From Edaphobacter lichenicola (GTDB taxonomy: Bacteria; Acidobacteriota; Terriglobia; Terriglobales; Acidobacteriaceae), in assembly GCF_025264645.1 (NCBI RefSeq), contig NZ_CP073696.1, forward strand, positions 4,774,001 through 4,838,000: a stretch of DNA of 64,000 nucleotides, in the 5' to 3' direction. Of this stretch, positions 56,856 to 64,000 are shown one piece after another. Each line of letters starts with the position of its first letter. The stretch's first letter is position 1. The notes below the pieces were generated by a model. It was not told where the DNA came from, did no database searches, and was given only the letters and a program-made list of their open reading frames with translations. The translations under genes and the position numbers were made by a program.

Positions 56856-57461
56856 CTAGTTTTTTATAGTGTTTGATGATGGAGCGGCAACCGTGAAGCT
56901 GCCGAACGGCTGCTGATAGTTGGCGCTCCACTCGTCGTTTACATCTGCACTCTGCAGATAGAGCTGCTTGTCACCGGCGAACCCAGGTGTGAACTTCACT
57001 TGAAAACTAACCGTTACCATATTGCCGTAAGTGTGTGCGGAAGATCCAGATGCCATCACCGTACATTGAGAGTTGCTTAGTTCAGAGGAAGATCCCGCGG
57101 TAATTGAGTGATATCCCCAGGTGCTGCCCATGTTGGGTACTAACCAGATCGCATTCTTGCCGAGATCAAAGCGCAAGAGGCACTCGTTCATTGACCATCC
57201 CGATCGTCCACCTGGTCGAACGTTGGTTGCCATTACAGACAGAGCGGCTTTTGCAATATGCGCCCCGCCTTTGGGGTCTTGGTAGGTCGCAGTAAAGACC
57301 TGCGCGGTGCCGTTGCCCGATGATGGTGCAACAGAGACTGGAACTGCCGACTGCGTCGTGCGTGGTGACGAGATCCGGGATTTCGAGCACCCCGCAAGTA
57401 GGAGCGTGAGACAAAGGGCAACGAAACGCACGTTCAACCTCCGCATGCCACGTCTCAACAT
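56856..57461 (-). CDS. lipoprotein with a repeated-type acidobacterial domain
   Basis: A 201-residue lipoprotein: lipobox LLLAGC (acylated Cys near residue 25). A ~130-residue domain with VFTATYQDPKGG, CLLRFDLGKNAIWLVPN, and LSNSQCTV follows. I recall this layout in larger acidobacterial surface proteins, where it can repeat. Here there is a single copy. Function is unknown; a carbohydrate-binding or adhesive role is possible. ATG 57446 is an alternative start. It lies 56 bp after the cytochrome P460-like gene on the same strand. Confidence 0.7.
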   Translation of the reverse strand: MLRRGMRRLNVRFVALCLTLLLAGCSKSRISSPRTTQSAVPVSVAPSSGNGTAQVFTATYQDPKGGAHIAKAALSVMATNVRPGGRSGWSMNECLLRFDLGKNAIWLVPNMGSTWGYHSITAGSSSELSNSQCTVMASGSSAHTYGNMVTVSFQVKFTPGFAGDKQLYLQSADVNDEWSANYQQPFGSFTVAAPSSNTIKN

Positions 57462-57517
57462 GATAGAGGGAGTTGATGGGAAGGTGAAGCGCCCATCGAG
57501 GGGACCAAGATTACTTC

Positions 57518-58135
57518 TTACTTAGGAGACGGCGAAGGATTGTCAATTTCTTTCTTGTACTGGGCACTGAGTGTGTTCCTGCTCCTGGCTATTGGCAATA
57601 GTGTTGGATAGAACTGGACGAAGGTAGTATCCACGGCTGCATGGTCGGAGTGGCAGCTGTAGCAGGAGGCTGTCGTCGGCACCATCTTGCCTGCTTTGTC
57701 GTTGTTTTCGAATCCGAAGAAGGCCCATCTTCCAGAAAATCGCGCTTCATCTTTTACGTGCACTTCCAAACCCATTATTTCGCTCTGGAAGTGGCCCTTC
57801 TGATTGATCGAACCTTTCCCATGGGCTTCGCGAACTTCGAGTACGAGCGTGGTCTTGTCGGGCCAGGTCCCAGTTTCTACAAATTTCTTGTAGGATTCTG
57901 GATCTACGAAGACATTGTCAAACATATGGTGGTCGTCCGCCTGCGCATTCGCGCTGTAGCTCATATCGAACCCCGACGTTAGATACACCCACTCGCGGTA
58001 GTGCTCCGGTAGTTTGAGCTGTGCTTCGCTGGTGTACTCTGGCGCGTAACTCCGCGCGACGGTACTTTGTTGAGGGGCAAAGATGGAGAGCAGAACCATT
58101 GCAAAGAGGAGGAGAGTTTTCGCAGCAGTGAGCAT
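57518..58135 (-). CDS. cytochrome P460-family protein
   Basis: A 205-residue secreted protein with a signal peptide (1-28). The P460 domain includes YREWVYLTSGFDMSY, MFDNVFVDPESYKKFVETGTWPD, and one haem motif C158YSC161H162 near the C-terminus. Family members oxidise hydroxylamine in ammonia oxidisers; related proteins elsewhere detoxify NO or act on small nitrogen compounds. The cross-linking Lys of true P460 cannot be assigned with confidence. It is divergent from the LytS-type kinase and near the second redox cluster. Confidence 0.85.
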   Translation of the reverse strand: MLTAAKTLLLFAMVLLSIFAPQQSTVARSYAPEYTSEAQLKLPEHYREWVYLTSGFDMSYSANAQADDHHMFDNVFVDPESYKKFVETGTWPDKTTLVLEVREAHGKGSINQKGHFQSEIMGLEVHVKDEARFSGRWAFFGFENNDKAGKMVPTTASCYSCHSDHAAVDTTFVQFYPTLLPIARSRNTLSAQYKKEIDNPSPSPK

Positions 58136-58246
58136 GGAAGAAGTATCGACCTGCTCTCACTCTGTGGGCGAGACCGCTTACTGCAGGGCTCCGGCGATTC
58201 ACTGCATTCTTGACGTTTTCGGCACGTTGAGGACTACGATCTCACT

Positions 58247-59365
58247 ATGACCACGAACAACCACATTCAGGCTAGCTCGTATCGATGGAGATGGATAGCG
58301 GCGATCTGGTTTGGATTCGGGCTGTTCGGCGCGTTACAGACGGTCTTCGTCATGCGCTCGGAGGGCATGCACCATGCCTGGATGAAGCTATTCGTAGTTG
58401 CGCTGCTTTCGTGGCTTCCCTGGGCGCTGATGACACCATTGATCTTGTATCTCGGTCGCCGATTTCCGCCGCTCAAACCTTGGCGTTTCCAGAATTGGTT
58501 TGCACATATCGCAGCGTGGCTTTCAGTCGGTGTGATGTTTTGTGCATGGGACTCGTTGCTGGAGGTGCTTCTGAATCCATATGCTGAAGGATCTCCGGCG
58601 AGGTTCGTGCAGCTTTGGCATAGCAAGTTCTACAATGGGTTTCTCTCGTCCATGGTGCTGTACGCTGTGATTCTGATAGTCAGCTCCATGTTGGACTCAA
58701 GGGAGCGCCTGGCTTTTCAGCAGACTGAAACGGCTCGGCTGAACGAGCAGCTGTCGAAGGCACAACTGAATGCTTTGCGACGACAGATCGAGCCTCACTT
58801 CCTGTTCAATACGCTGAACGCAGTCTCCGGGTTGGTGCGTGAGGGAAGAAATGACTCCGCAGTGAGTATGATTGCCGGGCTGAGTGATTTTCTGCGCCGG
58901 ATGCTGGAGGACTCCAGTCGGCAACAAGTGCCGTTGCAGGAGGAGATGGAGTTTGCGCTGAAGTATCTCGACATTCAAAAAGTTCGATTTGCCGATCGTC
59001 TTCAACTGAGTGTGGACGTGCCTGGCGAACTCTATCCAGCGAAGGTTCCTAGCCTTATTCTGCAGCCGATGGTCGAGAACGCGATTAAGCATGGGATTGC
59101 GAAGCGAGCGCAGGGAGGGACGATTTGGATTCGTGCAACTCGGTGTGATGATGTACTTACACTTAGTGTCTGCAATGACGGCCCAAGTCTTCCGTCTGAC
59201 TGGGAGACGACTCGCTCGGGAATTGGCGTCTCAAATGTTCGTACCCGATTGCAGAGCCTCTACGGGAAAGACTGCAAGATGAGCATGCGGAATCGAAGCG
59301 CGGGTGGCGTGGAGGTGTCGGTCTCTCTACCCTTTGTAGTCGCTCCGCCCTCCGCGGGGGCTTGA
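58247..59365 (+). CDS. LytS-type sensor histidine kinase
   Basis: A 372-residue kinase with four hydrophobic segments in the first ~150 residues and no extracytoplasmic sensor domain. The His_kinase domain has the phospho-acceptor His in RRQIEPHFLFNTLNAV. An HATPase with LQPMVENAIKHGI and GIGVSNVRTRL follows. It is followed after three bases by its LytTR regulator. Signal unknown, probably membrane-related. Confidence 0.93.
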   Translation: MTTNNHIQASSYRWRWIAAIWFGFGLFGALQTVFVMRSEGMHHAWMKLFVVALLSWLPWALMTPLILYLGRRFPPLKPWRFQNWFAHIAAWLSVGVMFCAWDSLLEVLLNPYAEGSPARFVQLWHSKFYNGFLSSMVLYAVILIVSSMLDSRERLAFQQTETARLNEQLSKAQLNALRRQIEPHFLFNTLNAVSGLVREGRNDSAVSMIAGLSDFLRRMLEDSSRQQVPLQEEMEFALKYLDIQKVRFADRLQLSVDVPGELYPAKVPSLILQPMVENAIKHGIAKRAQGGTIWIRATRCDDVLTLSVCNDGPSLPSDWETTRSGIGVSNVRTRLQSLYGKDCKMSMRNRSAGGVEVSVSLPFVVAPPSAGA

Positions 59366-59368
59366 TTC

Positions 59369-60124
59369 GTGCATTCGAAAGAGCTTCCAGAGAGAGTTCG
59401 TACGCTGGTTGTAGATGACGAGCCATTGGCTCGCAGCAATCTCATGGTTTTGCTTGGCCTTCATCCAGAGATTGAAATCGTCAGGGAGTGTGGGTCTGGC
59501 GCTGAGGCGCTATCAGCTGTTCGCGAGCTGAAGCCGGACCTGGTTTTTCTCGATGTTGAGATGCCAGAGTGCGACGGATTTGATGTTCTTGAGATGCTGG
59601 GAAGAGATCTGCCCCTCGCAGTGGTCTTCGTTACCGCTTACGACAAGTATGCGTTGCGGGCCTTCGACGCCGGAGCGCTCGATTATCTGTTGAAGCCGTT
59701 CGACAACGCTCGGTTCGAACGGGCACTCGACCGCGCCAAGGAAAAGATCGCGCAGGGCAGGAGCTCGCCACAAGCAAGGGAGTTGCTGGTTGTGAAGAGC
59801 GCCGGGCAGGTTTCGTTTCTGAAGATCTCTGAGATCGATTGGATCGAGGCGGCGGACTACTATTCCTGTTTGCACGTGGGGACAAAGTCACATCTCGTGC
59901 GCCGTAGCATGGCGGAGCTCGATCAGGAGTTGGATCAGTCAGTCTTTTGTCGAATTCACCGTTCAACCATCGTTCAACTTGATCGAGTGCGCGGGCTCAA
60001 ACTTAATGAGAGTGGTGAGTACGACGTGGTGCTCAACGATGGAACGAGACTGCGGTTGAGCCGACGCTACCGCGCACAAGTTCAATCTCGCCTGGGCCTT
60101 GCTGGTTCTTGGCAGGAATCGTAG
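59369..60124 (+). CDS. LytTR-family response regulator
   Basis: A 251-residue regulator: receiver with VDDEPLARSNL, phospho-acceptor Asp62 in VFLDVEMPECDG and YLLKPFDNARF. A LytTR DNA-binding domain follows at about 148-245 (EIDWIEAADYYSCLHVG, FCRIHRSTIVQLDRV). The start is GTG, three bases after the kinase stop. The target genes are not evident; the adjacent P460/lipoprotein genes and redox cluster are candidates. Confidence 0.94.
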   Translation: MHSKELPERVRTLVVDDEPLARSNLMVLLGLHPEIEIVRECGSGAEALSAVRELKPDLVFLDVEMPECDGFDVLEMLGRDLPLAVVFVTAYDKYALRAFDAGALDYLLKPFDNARFERALDRAKEKIAQGRSSPQARELLVVKSAGQVSFLKISEIDWIEAADYYSCLHVGTKSHLVRRSMAELDQELDQSVFCRIHRSTIVQLDRVRGLKLNESGEYDVVLNDGTRLRLSRRYRAQVQSRLGLAGSWQES

Positions 60125-60125
60125 G

Positions 60126-60791
60126 TCAGCCAAGAGGGAGTTCGGCTTCCGGTGCATCGAGAGAATGTTGGAACTTCTCGACGAACTGGGCCACGTGCAG
60201 GCCGTCGATCAGAGCGTGGTGCACGTGGATCGATACAGGCATCGTGGAACGGCCATTCGCGTCAGTAATTTTGCCGAAGGTGATCTTGGGCGCGGAGTCT
60301 TCACGGGAGAAGTCGCGCGCGTGGGAGATGGACGTGAAGTCGAACCAGGGAAGAACCGAATAGCGAATCAAGTTGGCGTCTGGATAGCGCTCGATGTCAT
60401 CTCGCTGCCGCACCCGTTCGAGTTCGATGGATGCCTCGCGAACGAAATCGGCGATGCGCTGCTGGAACTGATAGTGTCCAAAACCAATGGTGCCGTTTGT
60501 GCGTCCAACAGCGCTGCCGCCATTGATCTGTTCGTAGCGCCAGACGACGCCATCGACAATGCGGGTCCTGAAGTTTTCGATTTGGTGAGCGGCAATGAGG
60601 GAGCGATGTAGCAGTGACAGGAAGACCGAGAGGTGGTGCTGCTTGGCGTAACGGTATGTCGCCGTGCAGTCAACACGAAGACATACTCCGTGGTAGGGCT
60701 CGGTAAAATCCCTGAAATGGTTAAAGCTCGCGCGGCGCTCCCACGTCTCTACGTCGATCTTCTGTCTGCTACCAACCAGAATTTCCTGCAT
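60126..60791 (-). CDS. chloramphenicol acetyltransferase-type (CAT) acyltransferase
   Basis: A 221-residue CAT-family trimeric acyltransferase. It has ETWERRASFNHFRDFTEPYHG at the start, SALPWFDFTSISHAR-like segment, and the catalytic HVHHALIDG with His192 and the structural Asp196. Acetylates chloramphenicol in classic members, but chromosomal copies often act on other compounds, so resistance is not implied. It converges tightly on the LytTR gene, with stop codons nearly adjoining. Confidence 0.88.
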   Translation of the reverse strand: MQEILVGSRQKIDVETWERRASFNHFRDFTEPYHGVCLRVDCTATYRYAKQHHLSVFLSLLHRSLIAAHQIENFRTRIVDGVVWRYEQINGGSAVGRTNGTIGFGHYQFQQRIADFVREASIELERVRQRDDIERYPDANLIRYSVLPWFDFTSISHARDFSREDSAPKITFGKITDANGRSTMPVSIHVHHALIDGLHVAQFVEKFQHSLDAPEAELPLG

Positions 60792-61007
60792 GCTCGTATG
60801 CTAAATCGAAGAGATGTTCCATTCAGTCGGGAACGGAACCAGAGCAGAGAGCTTGTCGCTACTGCGAATCTTAGCCGAGGACCAATTCGGCGTTGGGGCT
60901 TGCATAACCTGCATGGCGCTCGAGAGAGCTACAGCGAACAGATGTGAATGGATAAAGGTGCGAGAGGAAGAAAGAAGATTGGAAGCCACGAATTTCAAGG
61001 AAATAAG

Positions 61008-61084
61008 TGGTAGGCACGAGGAGACTCGAACTCCTGACCTCTACCGTGTCAAGGTAGCGCTCTAACCAACTGAGCTACGCGCCT
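61008..61084 (-). tRNA. tRNA-Val (GAC)
   Basis: A full cloverleaf on the minus strand, 77 nt including an encoded CCA. The acceptor stem is AGGCGCG/CGTGCCT with one G-T pair. The D arm TAGCTCAGTTGGTTAGAGC, anticodon stem CTACC/GGTAG, loop TTGACAC (anticodon GAC) and T arm GGAGTTCGAGTCTCC are normal. Confidence 0.95.
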
Positions 61085-61148
61085 GTGCGTTCTATCAGTC
61101 TAAACGGAAGTAGGAGCTTGGAGCAACCTGCGCCCGACTTGGGTTAGG

Positions 61149-61742
61149 ATGAACTCACCCTGCTACGTGCCCCTGCTCAGCCAATTCCGCGCCGCGCCGA
61201 ATCTGCTTACGCTGATGCGGTTGTTCATCATCCCCTTCCTTTTAATTGAGATTCTCGACGGGCACTATGGGATATCGTTTGCACTCTTTATTCTCGCGGG
61301 AATCAGCGATGCGCTCGATGGCCTGCTGGCTCGATGGCTGAGTCAAAAGACAACGTTGGGACAGTATCTTGATCCGATCGCGGACAAATTGCTCCTGAGT
61401 TCTCTCTTTGTTGTTTTGACCCACGTTGGACTAATCCCGCGTTATGTAACAGTTCTGGTTTTCAGTCGCGATGTAGGCATTTTGCTTATCTCTACGTTGC
61501 TCTTTGTTACCGGAAGTCTGCGGGATTTTCGGCCGAGTCTCTTCGGGAAGCTCAACACGTTTGTGCAGATCGTCGCTCTGGTCGCCGTGCTATGCCAGAA
61601 GCTGTTTATGTCTCCCGCTGTGGCGACACTGCGGGACGTGCTGGTGCGCGCGATTGCGGTGCTGGCGCCGCTCTCGGCGGCTCAGTATGCATGGATTGTG
61701 CTGCGCAGGATGAGCGCGCCACCGGAGCAGACCGTAGTTTAG
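61149..61742 (+). CDS. CDP-alcohol phosphatidyltransferase (PgsA-like)
   Basis: A 197-residue integral membrane enzyme with four to five helices. It shows the complete family motif D54xxD57GxxAR...G71xxxD75xxxD79 (DALDGLLARWLSQ...LDPIADK). It transfers a phosphatidyl group from CDP-diacylglycerol to an alcohol, glycerol-phosphate in PgsA. Another CDP-alcohol acceptor cannot be excluded. It starts 64 bp beyond the oppositely oriented tRNA. Confidence 0.9.
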   Translation: MNSPCYVPLLSQFRAAPNLLTLMRLFIIPFLLIEILDGHYGISFALFILAGISDALDGLLARWLSQKTTLGQYLDPIADKLLLSSLFVVLTHVGLIPRYVTVLVFSRDVGILLISTLLFVTGSLRDFRPSLFGKLNTFVQIVALVAVLCQKLFMSPAVATLRDVLVRAIAVLAPLSAAQYAWIVLRRMSAPPEQTVV

Positions 61743-61903
61743 TCTTCGGCCGGGGTCTCGGCGAGAGCTTCTTCTTCTTCGATCGCGATGTCGCTAAACT
61801 CCGCTGAATCAAAGACTTCTCCACATTTCTGGCACTCAACAAATTCAGCGTCTTCCTCGCGGGCGACAATTTTGACGATGGGATGTTTGCAGATGGCTGT
61901 CAT
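61739..61903 (-). CDS. small CxxC zinc-ribbon-like protein, 54 aa
   Basis: A 54-residue acidic protein starting MTAICKHPIVKIVARE, with one ECQKCGEVF pair (CxxC) and one earlier CxH (ICKH) that could complete a zinc site. The rest is a Glu-rich tail. The frame extends far upstream but only this part looks like a protein. No ribosome binding site is seen, so it might be leaderless or spurious. It overlaps the end of the phosphatidyltransferase gene by four bases. Confidence 0.5.
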   Translation of the reverse strand: MTAICKHPIVKIVAREEDAEFVECQKCGEVFDSAEFSDIAIEEEEALAETPAED

Positions 61904-62027
61904 TTGGGGAGAAAAATGTGAATGGTATGGATTTTGCCCGTCCAAAGCCACCTTGTCAACAGCGAATTCGGTTGATTTTTGGCGTAAAAAGTATGGTAAG
62001 TTGCGGTGAAAGGATGGTAAAGCGTGG

Positions 62028-62056
62028 TTGCATGCGCGCGCTTCTGGACGTACACT
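62028..62056 (+). promoter_or_regulatory. promoter candidate of the Rrf2-iscS genes
   Basis: TTGCAT (62028-62033) followed after exactly 17 bp by TACACT (62051-62056), a good sigma70 match. The inverted repeat at 62059-62079 lies right at the expected start of transcription, 38 bp before the Rrf2 ATG. Confidence 0.5.
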
Positions 62057-62058
62057 AT

Positions 62059-62079
62059 CTAGGACTGGAATTGTCTTAG
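62059..62079. promoter_or_regulatory. candidate Rrf2/IscR autoregulatory operator
   Basis: CTAGGAC and GTCTTAG form an inverted repeat with six of seven positions matching and a seven-base spacer. It lies directly after the -10 element of the Rrf2 gene, where repressor binding would block transcription. The assignment is inferred from position only. Confidence 0.4.
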
Positions 62080-62116
62080 TTAGGCAGTTCAGGTGGCCGG
62101 GAGCCCAAAATCCGAC

Positions 62117-62584
62117 ATGCTGCGTCTGACCAAAAAAGCCGATTACGGCCTGATGGCTCTGAAGTATCTGGCAGAGCAGAAGGACGGGACCGCACACAGC
62201 GCCAAAGACATTGCTGAGGCGTATCACATCCCTCCGCAACTACTTGCGAAGATTCTGCAGACGTTAGCGAAGGCCGGGCTGCTGGTATCGCATGCTGGGA
62301 CGAACGGCGGATATGCGCTCTCGAGACCGTCGATTGAGATCACGGCCTTTGAGGTGATTCGGGCGATTGACGGACCACTTTTTATTACAAGCTGCATAAC
62401 TATTCACGGAGCTTGCGACCTTGCAGGCCATTGCACCATCAAAGAACCATTGCGCAAAGTAAATGACAGCATCAAAGATCTGCTGAACGGAATACGCATC
62501 GCCGACTTGATTGAGGCTGGAGAAGCGGAGCAGACTGGGACAGGCGCACCGGTGGGTGGCGGTCTGGTGAGCATCGCGCTCTAG
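62117..62584 (+). CDS. Rrf2-family (IscR-like) transcriptional regulator
   Basis: A 155-residue winged-helix repressor/sensor. HTH: YGLMALKYLAEQ...SAKDIAEAYHIPPQLLAKILQTLAKAGL. The wing is GTNGGYALSRP. Three cysteines C93, C100 and C106 (C-x6-C-x5-C) can hold an Fe-S cluster as in IscR. It directly precedes iscS, so it probably controls Fe-S cluster assembly. ATG 62117 is chosen by family alignment; a GTG at 62093 also opens the frame. Confidence 0.92.
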   Translation: MLRLTKKADYGLMALKYLAEQKDGTAHSAKDIAEAYHIPPQLLAKILQTLAKAGLLVSHAGTNGGYALSRPSIEITAFEVIRAIDGPLFITSCITIHGACDLAGHCTIKEPLRKVNDSIKDLLNGIRIADLIEAGEAEQTGTGAPVGGGLVSIAL

Positions 62585-62649
62585 CTGGTGGGAATAGTAA
62601 CGAGAGAAGTTTAGAAGTAATAAGTTTGAGAGATACGATGAGGAACGAC

Positions 62650-63918
62650 ATGAGTGATAACGGACTAGTAATCAGCGATTCTTCGAAGCCATTACCAGCA
62701 GGTGTGACCCTGCCGATCTACATGGACAACCACGCGACGACCCCGATGGATCCACGGGTTCTGGATGCGATGCTCCCGTACTTCGGCAAGGTGTTTGGTA
62801 ATGCGGCGAGCCGCAACCACTCCTTTGGCTGGGAGGCCGAGCAGGCGGTAGAGAAGGCGCGGGAACAGATCGCCAAGTTGATTGGCGCAACTGCGAAGGA
62901 GATCATCTTCACCAGCGGTGCGACCGAGTCGAACAATCTCGCGCTCAAGGGTATCGCGGAGATGTATCGCGAGCGCGGCAACCACATCATCACCCAGGTG
63001 ACTGAGCACAAGGCTGTGCTCGATACCTGCAAGAAGCTGGAGAAGCAGGGTTTTCGCGTAACCTACTTGCCGGTGCAGGCGGATGGTCTGATTGATCTTG
63101 AGGATCTGAAGCGCGCGATCGACGACAAGACGATTCTGGTTTCGATTATGTACGCGAACAACGAAATTGGTGTGATTCAGCCGATCGCCGAGATTGGCAA
63201 GCTTTGCCATGAGAAGGGCATCATCTTCCACACCGACGCGGTGCAGGCGGTGGGCAAGATCCCGGTTGATGTGCAGAAGGACAACATCGATGTGCTTTCG
63301 CTTTCGGGACACAAAGTCTACGGGCCGAAGGGTGTGGGCGCGATGTACGTTCGACGCCGCAATCCTCGTGTGCAGATCTCAGAGCAGATCAACGGCGGTG
63401 GTCACGAGCGCGGAATGCGGTCGGGTACATTGAATGTTCCGGGCATTGTTGGTTTGGGCGCGGCTTGCGAGATTGCGGGCCAGGAGATGGAAGCCGAGGC
63501 CAAGCGCGAGATGGAGCTTCGTGACTACTTGCGGAGCAAGTTCGAGAAGGCGTTGGATTACGTTCATGTGAATGGCAACATGGAGCACCACTTGCCGGGA
63601 AATTTGAACATGAGCTTTGTCTACGTCGAGGGCGAGAGCCTGCTGATGGGAATCAACGATATTGCGGTCTCTTCGGGTTCGGCTTGCACCTCGGCGACGC
63701 TTGAGCCATCGTATGTGCTGAAGGCTTTGGGTCTGGGTGACGATGTGGCGCACAGCTCGATCCGGTTTGGTCTGGGCCGTTTCAACACCAAGGCTGAAGT
63801 GGATTATGTTTCGGACAAGTTGATCGACGTCGTTCTGAAGCTTCGCGAGCTTTCTCCGTTGTACGAGATGGTGAAGGAAGGAATCGACCTTACGAAGATT
63901 GAGTGGGCGGCTCACTAA
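62650..63918 (+). CDS. iscS: cysteine desulfurase (IscS/NifS group I)
   Basis: A 422-residue PLP enzyme that takes sulphur from cysteine for Fe-S clusters and thio-modification. The N-terminus has YMDNHATTPMDPRVLDAMLPYF. The PLP lysine is Lys222 in LSGHKVYGPKG and the persulfide Cys346 lies in SSGSACTSATLEPS. GAGGA lies five bases before ATG 62650; an ATG at 62638 and a TTG at 62626 are alternatives. It follows the Rrf2 regulator by 65 bp, an isc-type arrangement. No scaffold gene is visible before the window ends. Confidence 0.96.
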   Translation: MSDNGLVISDSSKPLPAGVTLPIYMDNHATTPMDPRVLDAMLPYFGKVFGNAASRNHSFGWEAEQAVEKAREQIAKLIGATAKEIIFTSGATESNNLALKGIAEMYRERGNHIITQVTEHKAVLDTCKKLEKQGFRVTYLPVQADGLIDLEDLKRAIDDKTILVSIMYANNEIGVIQPIAEIGKLCHEKGIIFHTDAVQAVGKIPVDVQKDNIDVLSLSGHKVYGPKGVGAMYVRRRNPRVQISEQINGGGHERGMRSGTLNVPGIVGLGAACEIAGQEMEAEAKREMELRDYLRSKFEKALDYVHVNGNMEHHLPGNLNMSFVYVEGESLLMGINDIAVSSGSACTSATLEPSYVLKALGLGDDVAHSSIRFGLGRFNTKAEVDYVSDKLIDVVLKLRELSPLYEMVKEGIDLTKIEWAAH

Positions 63919-64000
63919 AAGTGAGACCGCCGACTTCTGCACTGTAAACTGCAGTTGGAAAGCATAATCGTTCTGTTCTTGTGACTGTCTTATTGCGTGA

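Noticed and set aside
60126..60791. CAT-type gene read as an acquired resistance gene
   Set aside because: Nothing mobile is nearby and CAT-fold proteins are common chromosomal acyltransferases; resistance cannot be inferred.
1..64000. CRISPR arrays, insertion sequences, prophage or integration sites
   Set aside because: No spaced repeats, transposase, integrase or phage structural genes were seen. The tRNA-Val has no adjacent integrase or repeated 3' end.

Overview
The window looks like a chromosomal segment of a soil-type Acidobacteriota (Terriglobia/Acidobacteriaceae-like). The clues are a VWA-domain secreted protein of the acidobacterial type, a giant Oar-like TonB-dependent receptor with a carboxypeptidase-regulatory domain, several CRTAC1-family (FG-GAP plus ASPIC/UnbV) proteins, many secreted TPR proteins, abundant glycoside hydrolases and a propeller-type sensor kinase. 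No database search was possible, so the taxonomy is inference from gene content.

Layout. 1-6.5 kb is mostly housekeeping: the end of a HIT-family gene, an NTF2-like protein, purA with a small monooxygenase, a VWA protein, RidA, MsrB and ribosomal protein L28. 6.7-16 kb is a complete tripartite RND efflux operon (adaptor, two permeases, outer-membrane lipoprotein). 16-20 kb holds a GH2 and a convergent GH130-like enzyme. 19.9-33.8 kb is a long minus-strand array. In transcription order it has a small secreted protein, a TPR protein, a CRTAC1 protein, a decayed CRTAC1 remnant, a second intact CRTAC1, a five-heme cytochrome/TPR protein, a monoheme cytochrome c, a propeller sensor kinase, a NarL-type regulator and a second small secreted protein related to the first.

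33.9-43.6 kb is sugar metabolism: a secreted debranching-type glycosidase, an aldo/keto reductase divergent from a six-segment ion channel with an odd selectivity filter, two tandem secreted GH13 enzymes and a GntR/LacI hybrid regulator. 44.1-47.8 kb is the TonB-dependent receptor. 48.1-56.8 kb is a second, plus-strand redox cluster: a seven-heme cytochrome/TPR protein, a redoxin-like protein, a cytochrome c - copper monooxygenase-like - TPR fusion, a TPR protein and a CRTAC1 protein. It is flanked by a minus-strand cytochrome P460 and lipoprotein and by a LytS/LytTR pair. 60-64 kb is a CAT-type acetyltransferase, tRNA-Val(GAC), a CDP-alcohol phosphatidyltransferase, a small CxxC protein, an IscR-like Rrf2 regulator and a cysteine desulfurase.

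Most interesting are the two redox clusters. They share a TPR-to-CRTAC1 gene pair and multiheme-cytochrome/TPR fusions. One adds a haem-linked protein that keeps a full candidate set of copper ligands of the peptidylglycine monooxygenase type. Together they look like an extracytoplasmic cytochrome-fed oxidative or electron-transfer system with its own two-component regulation. Its substrate cannot be read from the sequence.
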